Assembly: GCF_003390935.1 (NCBI RefSeq)
Contig: NZ_QNQZ01000003.1
Coordinates: forward strand, 186,001 to 250,000
Direction: 5' to 3'
Length of the DNA stretch: 64,000 nt
Source of the DNA: Lewinella sp. IMCC34191
Lineage (GTDB): Bacteria > Bacteroidota > Bacteroidia > Chitinophagales > Saprospiraceae
Positions 55,848 through 64,000 of this stretch are shown piece by piece. Position numbers and translations under genes: made by a program. The notes below the pieces were generated by a model. It did no database searches. It had not been told where the DNA came from and was given only the letters and a program-made list of their open reading frames with translations. Each line of letters begins with the position of its first letter. Positions within the stretch are counted from its first letter, which is position 1.

Positions 55848-56813
55848 CTAGGGCTCAGCAAAAACAGCCTCGAGAAAGCCGGCTGCCAGATACAGGGTTG
55901 GCTCAAACCATGGCTCCAGTAACCAGAAGCCATGGGGCGAATTTTCGAAGGTTGCGACTACATATTTAGTATTGTGTTGATCGAGTACGTTTAACAGCTC
56001 CTGCCGCCCGGCGTGAAACCGGGGGTAGGAGCTATTTACGAACAGGAAGGGCGGTGTATTCGCGCCCGCGTACACCAAGGGGGAAGCTTCCCGCCAGCGC
56101 TCGTAATGGGCTTCGTAATCACCTAGCCAGGCATTGGCCGAACGTCCGGTCCATTCCGGTTCGGCATCGGGATGCACGAAGGATACGATGCCATCGATAT
56201 TTAATACCGCTTGAACGTCATCCGAATAGGCATGCAAAGGACTGAGCGTATCGTAGATATCCAGCTCATTCGTCGTCCCTAGTAAAGAGGCGAGATGCGC
56301 CCCGGCCGAAGCACCGTAGGCGGCAATGCGATTGGTATCGATATTGTATTCCGCGGCGTTGGCGCGCATCCACCGAACCGCCAGCTTCAGATCGCGGACC
56401 CCCGCGGGATAGGGCGCTTCCGCGCTCAGCCGGTACTCCGGTGTGACGGTGACGTAGCCCCGGGCTGCAAGCTGCCGGGCCATCGGGTGTAAATTCTCCT
56501 TCGACCCGGTCGTCCAACCCCCGCCGTGGATCATCAGTACGGCTGCCCTCGGCGTAGTCATCGAATCCGGGTAGTACACATCCAGGTATAGCGACCGGTC
56601 ATTCCCGACTTCGGCGTACACGCGGTTGGTATCCTCGCGAACACCCTTCGGCAGCCGGCCGTAAACGGGTCGTACGTCCGGGTTTGACTTGACGACCTTG
56701 GTGTAGGTACTGTGGATGGAGTAGGAAGTATCCCTAGGCTGGTAACCGGATTGGGCCGAGCAGGCCGCACCAGAAAGGATCGCCCCGAGAAAGAGCAGTG
56801 CTTTGAAGTCCAT
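55848..56813 (-). CDS. Alpha/beta hydrolase, likely exported esterase
   Basis: The protein has 321 residues. A lipoprotein-like signal ends near GAACSAQ. The hydrolase core has HGGGW (oxyanion hole), the nucleophile elbow YGASAGAHL and a C-terminal catalytic histidine in NSPHGFWLLEPW. These features match acetyl or feruloyl esterases of the BD-FAE-like group. In this locus it may remove acetyl or other ester groups from pectin. It is convergent with the DUF5123-like gene and lies in line with the second esterase. Confidence 0.88.
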   Translation of the reverse strand: MDFKALLFLGAILSGAACSAQSGYQPRDTSYSIHSTYTKVVKSNPDVRPVYGRLPKGVREDTNRVYAEVGNDRSLYLDVYYPDSMTTPRAAVLMIHGGGWTTGSKENLHPMARQLAARGYVTVTPEYRLSAEAPYPAGVRDLKLAVRWMRANAAEYNIDTNRIAAYGASAGAHLASLLGTTNELDIYDTLSPLHAYSDDVQAVLNIDGIVSFVHPDAEPEWTGRSANAWLGDYEAHYERWREASPLVYAGANTPPFLFVNSSYPRFHAGRQELLNVLDQHNTKYVVATFENSPHGFWLLEPWFEPTLYLAAGFLEAVFAEP

Positions 56814-56863
56814 GACTCATTTTTAAAATGTCGAAGCGTCGATCTAGGCGACCCGGGCCCTCG

Positions 56864-57763
56864 CTACAGTGTACGCAACCAGTTAACCAGGCGCTCCGTC
56901 CAGTCGTCCGGCGTAGTCGGGTTGTTCAGCCCGAATCCGTGGCCGCCCGCCGGATAGAGGTGCATCTCTACCGGTACGCCGAACTGAAGGCACTGCATGT
57001 AATACCGCAGGCTGTTCTCAACCGGAACGGCCTGATCGTCGGCGGCGTGCACCAGGAAGGAGGGCGGAGTGTTGGGACCCACCTGCCGGTCGGCGGAGAA
57101 CCGTTCGACCATGCCCGCCGCAGGTGATTCTCCGATCAGGTTGTTGCGGGACCCGGCGTGGGTAATGCTTGAATCGAAGCTGATTACCGGATAGATGAGG
57201 GCCGCGAAGTCCGGACGAACGGAGGTAGTGTCCCGCTCCGTCGGGTCGGCATTCCGCTCGAAGCGGGTGGCGGCCGTAGCCGCCAGGTGCCCCCCGGCGG
57301 AAAATCCCATAATGCCGATTCGGTTTGGATCGATACCATACCGATTGGCTGACCGGCGAACGGTGCGGATCGCTTGCTGGGCGTCCATCAGCGGGGCCAG
57401 TGACCGGTCGACGTTGGTTTCGTCCTGCGGGATGCGGTATTTCAGGACGAAAGCGGTTATACTGTCCTGGTTGAGTCGTTCGGCTACCCATACGCCTTCT
57501 TTGTCGTAAGCGAGTCGCGCATATCCACCCCCGGGGCAGATGACGACGGCCTGGCCGTTAGGATGCTCGGGGATATAGGCAGTCAGTTCGGGAACCGCAA
57601 CGTCGTTAAACGCCCGACCGCCACTCCCGCCCCGGTCAACCATCGTTTCGGGGTCCGGCACTTCACGGGAATTCGGCACCGTACCGGGATAAAGGGCTTG
57701 GGTATCCTGAGCGTACAACATTCCCGCTGTCATTAGGCCGAGCGTGAGGAGGAATCGGTTCAT
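56864..57763 (-). CDS. Alpha/beta hydrolase, likely secreted pectin acetylesterase-like
   Basis: The protein has 299 residues with a signal peptide (1-19). It shows CPGGGYARLAYDKEG (oxyanion loop), nucleophile elbow GFSAGGHLAAT and a late PAGGHGFGL histidine. The arrangement is that of xylan/pectin acetylesterases annotated as dienelactone hydrolase-like in Bacteroidota. It likely helps strip ester groups before the lyases act. It is followed by uxaB 6 nt upstream on the same strand. Confidence 0.87.
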   Translation of the reverse strand: MNRFLLTLGLMTAGMLYAQDTQALYPGTVPNSREVPDPETMVDRGGSGGRAFNDVAVPELTAYIPEHPNGQAVVICPGGGYARLAYDKEGVWVAERLNQDSITAFVLKYRIPQDETNVDRSLAPLMDAQQAIRTVRRSANRYGIDPNRIGIMGFSAGGHLAATAATRFERNADPTERDTTSVRPDFAALIYPVISFDSSITHAGSRNNLIGESPAAGMVERFSADRQVGPNTPPSFLVHAADDQAVPVENSLRYYMQCLQFGVPVEMHLYPAGGHGFGLNNPTTPDDWTERLVNWLRTL

Positions 57764-57769
57764 GGCCGC

Positions 57770-59227
57770 TTAATTTTGGAGGCTGTCGGCGACGGTGGCT
57801 TCCATCCCCTTGCTTTCGATGCTGAACAGGGCCGAAGCCAGCGCTGCTTGTAAGTCCGTCCGGTCGCTGAGATCCTGTTCCCAGGCCCGCTCCCAACTTA
57901 GCACGCTTTTACTTAGCTCGCGCATTCCTTGCTCGTCGGTCTCAACGTCCGCCCACGCTTGCTGCAGGAATTCGACCGCCCAGGGGTCGTCCTTCAGGGG
58001 GATCTTCTGCCCGTTGCGATCGCCCCGGTAAAAGCGGACGAGCGCGGCCAGGGCAAGCACCATGCGGGGCGGCACGCTACCCTTCTGATCCAGGTAGGCC
58101 AGGAGGGAAGGAAGGACACGGGTCCGGAACTTGGAAACCGAGTTGAGGCTGATGCTCAGCAGTTGGTGGTGGATAAAGGGATTCCGGAAGCGATCCAGTA
58201 CGTCCTCGGCAAACTGTTCCAGGTCGACCTCCGCCAGGGAAAGCGTCGGGATGATCTCCTGAAAGAGTACTTGCTTGATGTATGCCCCGGTGGTGTCATC
58301 CTCCAGGGTCTCCCCTACCGTTTCCTTCCCGCTCAAATAGCCGACCGGCACCATGGAGGTATGCGCCCCGTTGAGGATCGCCACCTTGCTCCGCCGATAG
58401 GGCGTCAGGTCATCGACGTAGCGAATGTTGAGCCCGATGTCGTCGAGAGGTAACTCTTTCCGAACGGCCGCCGGGGCCTCGATGGCCAGCAGGTGGTAGG
58501 GTTCTCCCTGGGTGACGGCCACGTCCTGGTAGCCCAGCTTCTCCTGTACTTCCTGCATCTCGTCCTTACCTACCCCCGGAACGATACGGTCGACGAGGGT
58601 ATTACAAAAAGTGCAATGTCTGCGGACCCAATCGGTAAAGCCGGAGCCGAGCTTCCACGACTCCGCGTTACGGATGACGAGGTCCCGGAGAACACTGCCG
58701 TTGTCAACGATCAGCTCCATGGGAAGGACAATATTCCCGCGCTCCGCCGCCCCATTGAAGTGCTTGTAACGGCGGTAGAGCCAGGCGGTCAGCTTGGCGG
58801 GGAATTCGGCCGGTGGCGTGTCCGACAAGGTATCGTCCTCCGAATAGCGGATGCCCGCCTCGGTCGTGTTGGAGATGACGTAGCGCATGTCGGGGTTCTC
58901 GGCGGAAGCGAGGAACGTGTCCCACTCCGAATCCATACTGATGACCCGGCTGACGTTGGTGATCAGTTCCTGGGTATCGACGAGCTCGCCCTGCTTAATG
59001 CCGCGGGTGAGGACGTGGTAGAGCCCCTCCTGCCCGCGCCAGTCGCGGTAGATCTGCCGGTCGGAATTATTGGCCACCAGGACGCCCAGGGGGCGGCCGG
59101 CCTGCCGGTTATAGACCTCGACGATCCAGTCGGCGAAGCCGCGTAGAAAATTCCCGCCCCCGAATTGTAAAATAGCTTCCCGGGGAGCCGGACCGACGCC
59201 GGCGTTGTTTCGATTGAGTTTTTGCAT
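57770..59227 (-). CDS. uxaB: Tagaturonate reductase (mannitol dehydrogenase family)
   Basis: The protein has 485 residues. It has the family N-terminal QFGGGNFLRGFADW Rossmann strand, and a mannitol dehydrogenase C-terminal domain (VAILNGAHTSMVPVGYLSG, then NPFIHHQLLSISLNS). It reduces tagaturonate to altronate with NADH, in galacturonate catabolism. It lies directly between the esterase (6 nt) and the altronate dehydratase (9 nt), so the operon carries the two central steps. A fructuronate reductase would look similar, but the pectin context favours UxaB. Confidence 0.9.
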   Translation of the reverse strand: MQKLNRNNAGVGPAPREAILQFGGGNFLRGFADWIVEVYNRQAGRPLGVLVANNSDRQIYRDWRGQEGLYHVLTRGIKQGELVDTQELITNVSRVISMDSEWDTFLASAENPDMRYVISNTTEAGIRYSEDDTLSDTPPAEFPAKLTAWLYRRYKHFNGAAERGNIVLPMELIVDNGSVLRDLVIRNAESWKLGSGFTDWVRRHCTFCNTLVDRIVPGVGKDEMQEVQEKLGYQDVAVTQGEPYHLLAIEAPAAVRKELPLDDIGLNIRYVDDLTPYRRSKVAILNGAHTSMVPVGYLSGKETVGETLEDDTTGAYIKQVLFQEIIPTLSLAEVDLEQFAEDVLDRFRNPFIHHQLLSISLNSVSKFRTRVLPSLLAYLDQKGSVPPRMVLALAALVRFYRGDRNGQKIPLKDDPWAVEFLQQAWADVETDEQGMRELSKSVLSWERAWEQDLSDRTDLQAALASALFSIESKGMEATVADSLQN

Positions 59228-59236
59228 GGTTGTTTT

Positions 59237-60886
59237 TTAAAGCGATACGCCGCGCTTCCAGGGAATAAAATCATCCTGGCCGAGCTGTTCGGACCGCGTG
59301 CGTTGTTCACCGCTGGCGATGCGAATCAGGAGCTCCAGCAGTTCGGAGCCCTTCGATTCGATGGTATCTTCTCCGGAGACGACGGTGCCCGCGTTGATGT
59401 CGATGATGTCGCTCATCCGCCTGGCCAGCGCGTTATTGCTCGACATCTTCACGGTTGGTGCTATCGGGTTACCGGTCGGCGTACCCAGGCCCGTGGTGAA
59501 GACGATGAGCGTGGCCCCGGAACCGGCGAGTCCCGTGGTGCTTTCCACGTCGTTGCCGGGTGTACATAATAGATTGAGCCCCGGCCGTGTCGCCTGCTCG
59601 GTGTAGTCGAGGACGTCAGCTACCGGGGAAGTGCCCCCCTTCTTGGCCGCGCCGGCGGATTTGATGGCATCCGTGATCAGGCCGTCCTTGATATTTCCGG
59701 GCGAAGGATTCATGGAAAAGGCGGATCCCACTTCCTCGGCCCGCTTGCTGTAGGTGCGCATCAGGTCGACGAATTTCTCCGCCAGTTCGTCCGTGGCACA
59801 GCGGTTGACCAGTTCCTGCTCGACGCCGTTCAATTCCGGGAACTCGGACAGGATGGTCTTGCCACCCAGCGCCACCAGCAAGTCGGATGCGTATCCCAGG
59901 GCGGGGTTGGCGGTAATACCGGAAAAGCCATCCGATCCCCCGCATTCCAGCCCGAGGGTCAGTTTACTGATGGGCGCGGGCTTCCGCTCGATGGCATTTG
60001 CCTGCATTAGCCCCGTGAAGGTGACCTTGACGGCCTCGGCGATGAAGTCGCGCTCCGAGCGGCTCTGCTGCTGTTCCAGGATGTAGAGTGGCTTCTTGGA
60101 TTCGGGCGCGATGCGGTCGACGGCCTCGCGCAACAGGGATATCTGGGCATTCTGACAGCCCAGACTTAGCACCGTAGCGCCCGCCACGTTAGCGTTGTTG
60201 ATGTATCCGGCCAACAATCGACACAGGGCCTCGGAATCCTGGCGGATACCGCCACAGCCTCCCTGGTGCGTCAGGAATTTAATGCCATCCACCCGGGGGA
60301 AGACCCGGTTGCGGTGCATCTCCTCTCCGGTGCGTAATACGTCCGTTTGCAAAATGTCCTCGGCGCTCGACCCTTCGCGGTATCGCCGGATCAGCGTGTC
60401 CACGTCGACGGAGAACTCCCGCTCGGTGACGTACCCCAGCTTTTCGACCATGGCCGCTTCGATCACCGAGATGTTGCGGTTCTCGCAGAAGACCAGGGGA
60501 ATGACGAGCCAGTAATTGCGGGTCCCGACGCTGCCGTCTTCCCGGTGGTAGCCCATGAAGGTTCGGTCTCGGAAAGCGGAGACGTCCGGAGCGTCCCAGC
60601 TGAGGTCGCGCTCCCCTACCCCGTACTCGCTGGAGGCGTGGATGACGTTCTCGGTGGAGATGCGCGTGCCCTTCGGTACGACCCGCAGCGTTTTGGCTAC
60701 GGTGACGCCGTACATGACGATCGTTTCGCCCTCCTGAAAATCCCGCTCGGCGAATTTGTGCTTGATGGGAATATCTTCCAGCAGTTGGATCGGTTGCCGC
60801 GTTTCGGTCACGGTCTCTCCGGCCGAGAAGTCACGCAGCGCTACGATGACGTTATCTGCCGGATGTATTTTAAGTGTTTCGGCCAT
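59237..60886 (-). CDS. uxaA: Altronate dehydratase
   Basis: The protein has 549 residues. The N-terminal SAF-like domain (about 1-90) and the large UxaA domain (HREDGSVGTRNYWLVIP, LECGGSDGFSGITANPALG, ESTTGLAGSGATLIVFTTGLG) are both present. It dehydrates altronate to 2-keto-3-deoxygluconate. It is in one operon with uxaB. UxaC and KdgK/KdgA, the remaining steps, are not in the window. Confidence 0.95.
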   Translation of the reverse strand: MAETLKIHPADNVIVALRDFSAGETVTETRQPIQLLEDIPIKHKFAERDFQEGETIVMYGVTVAKTLRVVPKGTRISTENVIHASSEYGVGERDLSWDAPDVSAFRDRTFMGYHREDGSVGTRNYWLVIPLVFCENRNISVIEAAMVEKLGYVTEREFSVDVDTLIRRYREGSSAEDILQTDVLRTGEEMHRNRVFPRVDGIKFLTHQGGCGGIRQDSEALCRLLAGYINNANVAGATVLSLGCQNAQISLLREAVDRIAPESKKPLYILEQQQSRSERDFIAEAVKVTFTGLMQANAIERKPAPISKLTLGLECGGSDGFSGITANPALGYASDLLVALGGKTILSEFPELNGVEQELVNRCATDELAEKFVDLMRTYSKRAEEVGSAFSMNPSPGNIKDGLITDAIKSAGAAKKGGTSPVADVLDYTEQATRPGLNLLCTPGNDVESTTGLAGSGATLIVFTTGLGTPTGNPIAPTVKMSSNNALARRMSDIIDINAGTVVSGEDTIESKGSELLELLIRIASGEQRTRSEQLGQDDFIPWKRGVSL

Positions 60887-61155
60887 AGCTTAGAAATCTA
60901 GTCTGTCGTCAGTGGCACCTCGGGCCGGAAGTGGATTCCAGCCCGCGTACCGATCGTGAAGGTAATGGGTCGAACGGGACCGTGGCATACCAACGCCCGC
61001 ACCCCACCCGCCGGACGATGACGGCGGATGGGGTACTGTTTATTTGGGCGGCGAGCGCAGGTATAAAGCCGGTTATGTCCCGCGCGCTAAATCGAAATCC
61101 GGAGCGCTGGACCAGGGAAAACAGGAGGACGCGACCATTCCACATCATACGGCCC
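60887..61155. other. Intergenic region between uxaA and the large pectinesterase
   Basis: The 269 nt here separate two same-strand genes. No gene or strong repeat is visible; the leader and promoter of uxaA probably lie in it. Confidence 0.4.
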
Positions 61156-64000
61156 TTACCGCTGGGTGTAAACTTTCGCGGCTTTCCGTCCGTCGGGCGC
61201 ATCGGCCGTGACGATCCATACACCGGTATCGGCGCGGAAGTTGCCATCCGCTTCCACCTTCACCTGGCTGATCCGGGCGCCACTCAGGCTGTAGACGGTG
61301 ACCGTTGTAGGTCCCTGCACATTAGAGACGAAAATGCGGTCGCCGGCGGCGTAAATCCTGACCTTCGATACCGGCGCGGCATAGCGCGTGGAGGTCGGAT
61401 TCTGCTCGATCAGCGCGGGAAGGGGATCCCAGTCGTCGTCGCCCTTCGTGAAATGGAAGGGGGTGATCTGGGTACCGTCGGTGAGGACGGGTTCCGTGAG
61501 GACGGTCGACCATTCGACGCGTTGGTCCAAATGGCTCTCACCGGACCGCTCGACGGTACCGTACTCGTACATCATTTCGGATTCACCACCGAGACTGCTG
61601 GCCCAACCTTCCGGTTCGATCAGCGACATTCCGACGTAGCCGGGGTAATCCGACGTATCGATGGTCGTATTGTAGAATACCACTTCGCTGGTCGTAGCCT
61701 GCCACGGACGGCCGTAGTAACCGGGCTTGGCGCGGTATTCGGAAGCGGTTTCCGTGCCGGGGATGGCCGTGGTCACGGTTGTCTCGTACATCAGGTACCC
61801 GCGTGGCGCATCCTGCTGGGCGGCGGTGATGTACGCACGGTCGCTACTCGCGTCGCTCGTATTCATGGCCAGTTCACTCTGGTAAAACACGGCCGTCATA
61901 CCGCCGAAGAGGTAGTCTACGGCTCCCATCATGGACCCGCGGAAGACCACCACCCGGGCACCTCGTCCGCCGTAGAACGAGTCTTGCCGGCCGATTACGC
62001 GGCACTTATCCAGAATTACCTTATCGGCGGTACCGACGACGGCGATCGCCGCGGCGCGCTCCACGTACGAGCGATCCTGAACGGAGGTGTTGCCGTAGTC
62101 GGTCGGGCGTTCTCCCTTGCTTCCGGAGTCCCACATCACCACGACATCCTCGGATTCCTTTTGGGAGATGTACTGATTGAAGCTATTCTCGAAGATGATG
62201 TCTTCCGCCTGAAAGCCGAGTGCATACACCACCACCGTAGCGTTCCAGTAGGACCCGTTGGTCGTACCGGCTCCGGCGTTTTCGTTACTGAGGTAACCGT
62301 TATCCCGGTTCACGGCCAGTACGTCAGCGTCGTACTTCTGATCGCTACCCATGCTGAAGTAGTCATACCCGTGTCCGTAATAGGACGTGATACGAACGGC
62401 ATTCGGATCGATATCGACGCCCTCGTTCATCAGGGCGATGGATGGAGTGGCAGCAGCGTTCTTCAACGTCACCTCCGGCATATCGATCACGAGCATTTCC
62501 TCGTAGTTGCCGGGGTCGATCATGATCGTCACCCGTTCCCCGGAGTCGCGGCTCATCAGCCGAATGGCCTCCAGGGCGGCATTGATGGTCTGGTAGTCTT
62601 TGTCAGCCCCCACGGCCAGGGTGGAGGTATAGTCGAGGTAGGGTACGGTGCGAATTTCGGTGATGTAGGTCGATCCCGCTCCGTCACCGACCGTGATCGT
62701 TACGTAGCCACCCTCTTCACCGGGGTAGACGTAGGTAGTCGATTCCAGCATGCTGGTGCTTCCCGAGGAGGTTGTTATCGATTCGCCACCCTCGATGGAA
62801 AAATCGGCGCTGTAGTAGTAGGTGACGATGACCGCCTCTCCCGGATTGACCGGAACGGCGATCGTAGCGTCGGGTCCGGCAACCAAGTGGCCCTTACCGA
62901 TTTCGTTGCTCACCGCGCCAGTGAACTGAAGTCCCCTATAGTTTGCGTCCCCGCTGGCGATAACCGCATCGTCGAAGCTCCACCGGTTGACGGGTTCGAA
63001 TACCAGCGTCTTGGTGGTGTCTTTACCGTCTACCGTGAGGTTGGAAGTGAGGGCCAGCGCAACGGGGTAAGCCGAAAGTCCGTCCGCCTGTATGGAATAT
63101 ACCCCGTCCCGGAGCTGGATCGCGCCAAGGTCATCGAAGGTGTAGCTGTAGCCCGCCTCATTGAGATTGGTAAAGGTGAGGCGAATATTCTCCTGCTGCT
63201 CGCTGCTGAGCCCGCTTGTCTGCACGGTTACCGCATAGACAGGCTTGGGTACGAAGGTGATGTCAAATTCCGTGTCCTCGGCCGCAATGGTCACACTGTC
63301 CTGTGCCAGGGAGTAGTCATTGACGCCCGTAGCTGTAATGCCATATCCGCGGCCAGCCTCGAGACTTACCGTATACGTACCGTTTTCCGGATCCACGCTG
63401 ACTTCAGGCTGATAGATGGCCCCCTGGGAGGTGAACATTAGCATGAGGTCGCTCGGAACATCCGGCAACCCAAGAATATCGCCGCTTACCGTGTACAGCT
63501 CCGTTCGGATGATGGTTATATCGAAGGTTGTCGTGCTTTCCGTTACATCCAGCGTACTTCCGCTGCTGATGATATAGCCATTAGCTCGGCCGAGGCTGAG
63601 CTCGTAGGTATAGCCGGCCGGCAAATCAATACGGTAGGATCCGGACTCCACCGTCGTTTCGAAAACCTTGCCGTCCGCATTCGTGAATTGCAGGGTGTAA
63701 TCGCCGGGAATGTCGGTGGCCTCGGTGACGTCCACGCTTCCGGTCAAGGATACGTAGTTAGCACTTCGACGTACGATACGGTAGTAGCTGGGCTTGTCCT
63801 GCGTATCGAAAAGTTTATACATTCCGGCTTGCTTGGCCACGAAGTTGAACTCGGTCAGCTCACCGGGCAGTGCTTCTACGTCCGTCTGCATCGTGGGATC
63901 CGGAGCATACTGAAAATTGAGCTGACCGCCGCCATTCTGCGACAGTGCGTAAACGGTGATTTCATCGTTCTCCTCCAGTGCCAAACTTAGGTAGCGGCCC
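61156..64000 (-). CDS. Large secreted pectinesterase with T9SS sorting tail, cut by the window edge
   Basis: At least 948 residues; the frame stays open to the last base (GRYLSLALEEN precedes the first candidate start), so the N-terminus lies outside. Several Ig-like/CNA-B-like repeats with a TG-x-V-S opening cover about 1-450 of what is seen. The CE8 beta-helix follows: GADKDYQTINAALEAIRLMS, then GRQDSFYGG (the usual QDT reads QDS), VDYLFGG and YGRPWQAT. The C-terminus (VTVYSLSGARISQVKVEADG, ending KVYTQR) is a T9SS type A sorting domain, so it is exported and attached to the cell surface. It is a second pectinesterase for this locus, likely acting on intact pectin outside the cell. Confidence 0.9.
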   Translation of the reverse strand, partial: GRYLSLALEENDEITVYALSQNGGGQLNFQYAPDPTMQTDVEALPGELTEFNFVAKQAGMYKLFDTQDKPSYYRIVRRSANYVSLTGSVDVTEATDIPGDYTLQFTNADGKVFETTVESGSYRIDLPAGYTYELSLGRANGYIISSGSTLDVTESTTTFDITIIRTELYTVSGDILGLPDVPSDLMLMFTSQGAIYQPEVSVDPENGTYTVSLEAGRGYGITATGVNDYSLAQDSVTIAAEDTEFDITFVPKPVYAVTVQTSGLSSEQQENIRLTFTNLNEAGYSYTFDDLGAIQLRDGVYSIQADGLSAYPVALALTSNLTVDGKDTTKTLVFEPVNRWSFDDAVIASGDANYRGLQFTGAVSNEIGKGHLVAGPDATIAVPVNPGEAVIVTYYYSADFSIEGGESITTSSGSTSMLESTTYVYPGEEGGYVTITVGDGAGSTYITEIRTVPYLDYTSTLAVGADKDYQTINAALEAIRLMSRDSGERVTIMIDPGNYEEMLVIDMPEVTLKNAAATPSIALMNEGVDIDPNAVRITSYYGHGYDYFSMGSDQKYDADVLAVNRDNGYLSNENAGAGTTNGSYWNATVVVYALGFQAEDIIFENSFNQYISQKESEDVVVMWDSGSKGERPTDYGNTSVQDRSYVERAAAIAVVGTADKVILDKCRVIGRQDSFYGGRGARVVVFRGSMMGAVDYLFGGMTAVFYQSELAMNTSDASSDRAYITAAQQDAPRGYLMYETTVTTAIPGTETASEYRAKPGYYGRPWQATTSEVVFYNTTIDTSDYPGYVGMSLIEPEGWASSLGGESEMMYEYGTVERSGESHLDQRVEWSTVLTEPVLTDGTQITPFHFTKGDDDWDPLPALIEQNPTSTRYAAPVSKVRIYAAGDRIFVSNVQGPTTVTVYSLSGARISQVKVEADGNFRADTGVWIVTADAPDGRKAAKVYTQR

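Noticed and set aside
60931-63441. Long plus-strand open frame (836 codons) opposite the large pectinesterase
   Set aside because: It is antisense to a well-supported CE8 gene with clear motifs; high GC makes long shadow frames common and this one has no recognisable domain.

Overview
The window looks like the chromosome of a GC-rich member of the Bacteroidota, probably a Saprospiria/Lewinella-type marine bacterium. This is inference from a SusC/SusD pair, a T9SS-type C-terminal sorting tail, a DUF5723 outer-membrane protein, Bacteroidota-style T6SS genes without TssJLM, and A-rich translation starts with little Shine-Dalgarno signal. No rRNA, tRNA or CRISPR array was seen.

Region 1 (about 1-29,500) is a type VI secretion locus carrying a ubiquitin-like conjugation module. 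One minus-strand operon runs from 22,903 down to 940: clpV-tssB-tssC-hcp-vgrG-tssE-tssF-tssG-tssN-like-tssK-M23 peptidase, then E1 (ThiF fold)-Ubl (YukD-like)-E2-envelope protein-JAB/JAMM protein-VWA/FHA protein. Most junctions overlap by 4 nt (ATGA) or are under 12 nt apart. The last three proteins each have a signal peptide, a periplasmic part and a transmembrane segment. One carries an intact JAMM deubiquitinase-like domain predicted to face the cytoplasm; another carries a Cys-rich RING-like patch and an FHA domain. The locus has no recognisable TssJ/L/M and no TssO/P/Q/R, so these proteins may serve as the trans-envelope anchor. Facing the other way, a plus-strand unit encodes a degenerate-ATPase/TPR protein, a PAAR-Rhs effector with an AT-rich PD-(D/E)XK nuclease tip, and its immunity protein.

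Region 2 (about 29,500-38,700) is a patchwork: hairpins, a decayed AAA_14/DUF4143 ATPase, a dimethylformamidase-beta-like protein, a small glycine-zipper protein diverging from a HELTH zincin, a DUF5723 protein, a decayed second copy of trmD about 1.3 kb from the intact one, an unknown protein, and an MBL-fold hydrolase. Several stretches are empty or eroded.

Region 3 (about 38,700-43,500) is a minus-strand operon of two Gfo/Idh/MocA oxidoreductases and a DUF6807-ThuA protein whose ThuA part is cut by an in-frame TAA.

Region 4 (43,737-64,000) is a pectin/galacturonate utilisation locus: GH43, pectinesterase, DUF4861, GH105, SusC, SusD and a DUF5123-like surface lipoprotein on the plus strand; two esterases, tagaturonate reductase, altronate dehydratase and a large T9SS-exported pectinesterase (cut by the window edge) on the minus strand. 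Together they would de-esterify and trim pectin at the surface, import oligomers, release unsaturated galacturonate/rhamnose units and send galacturonate through tagaturonate and altronate.
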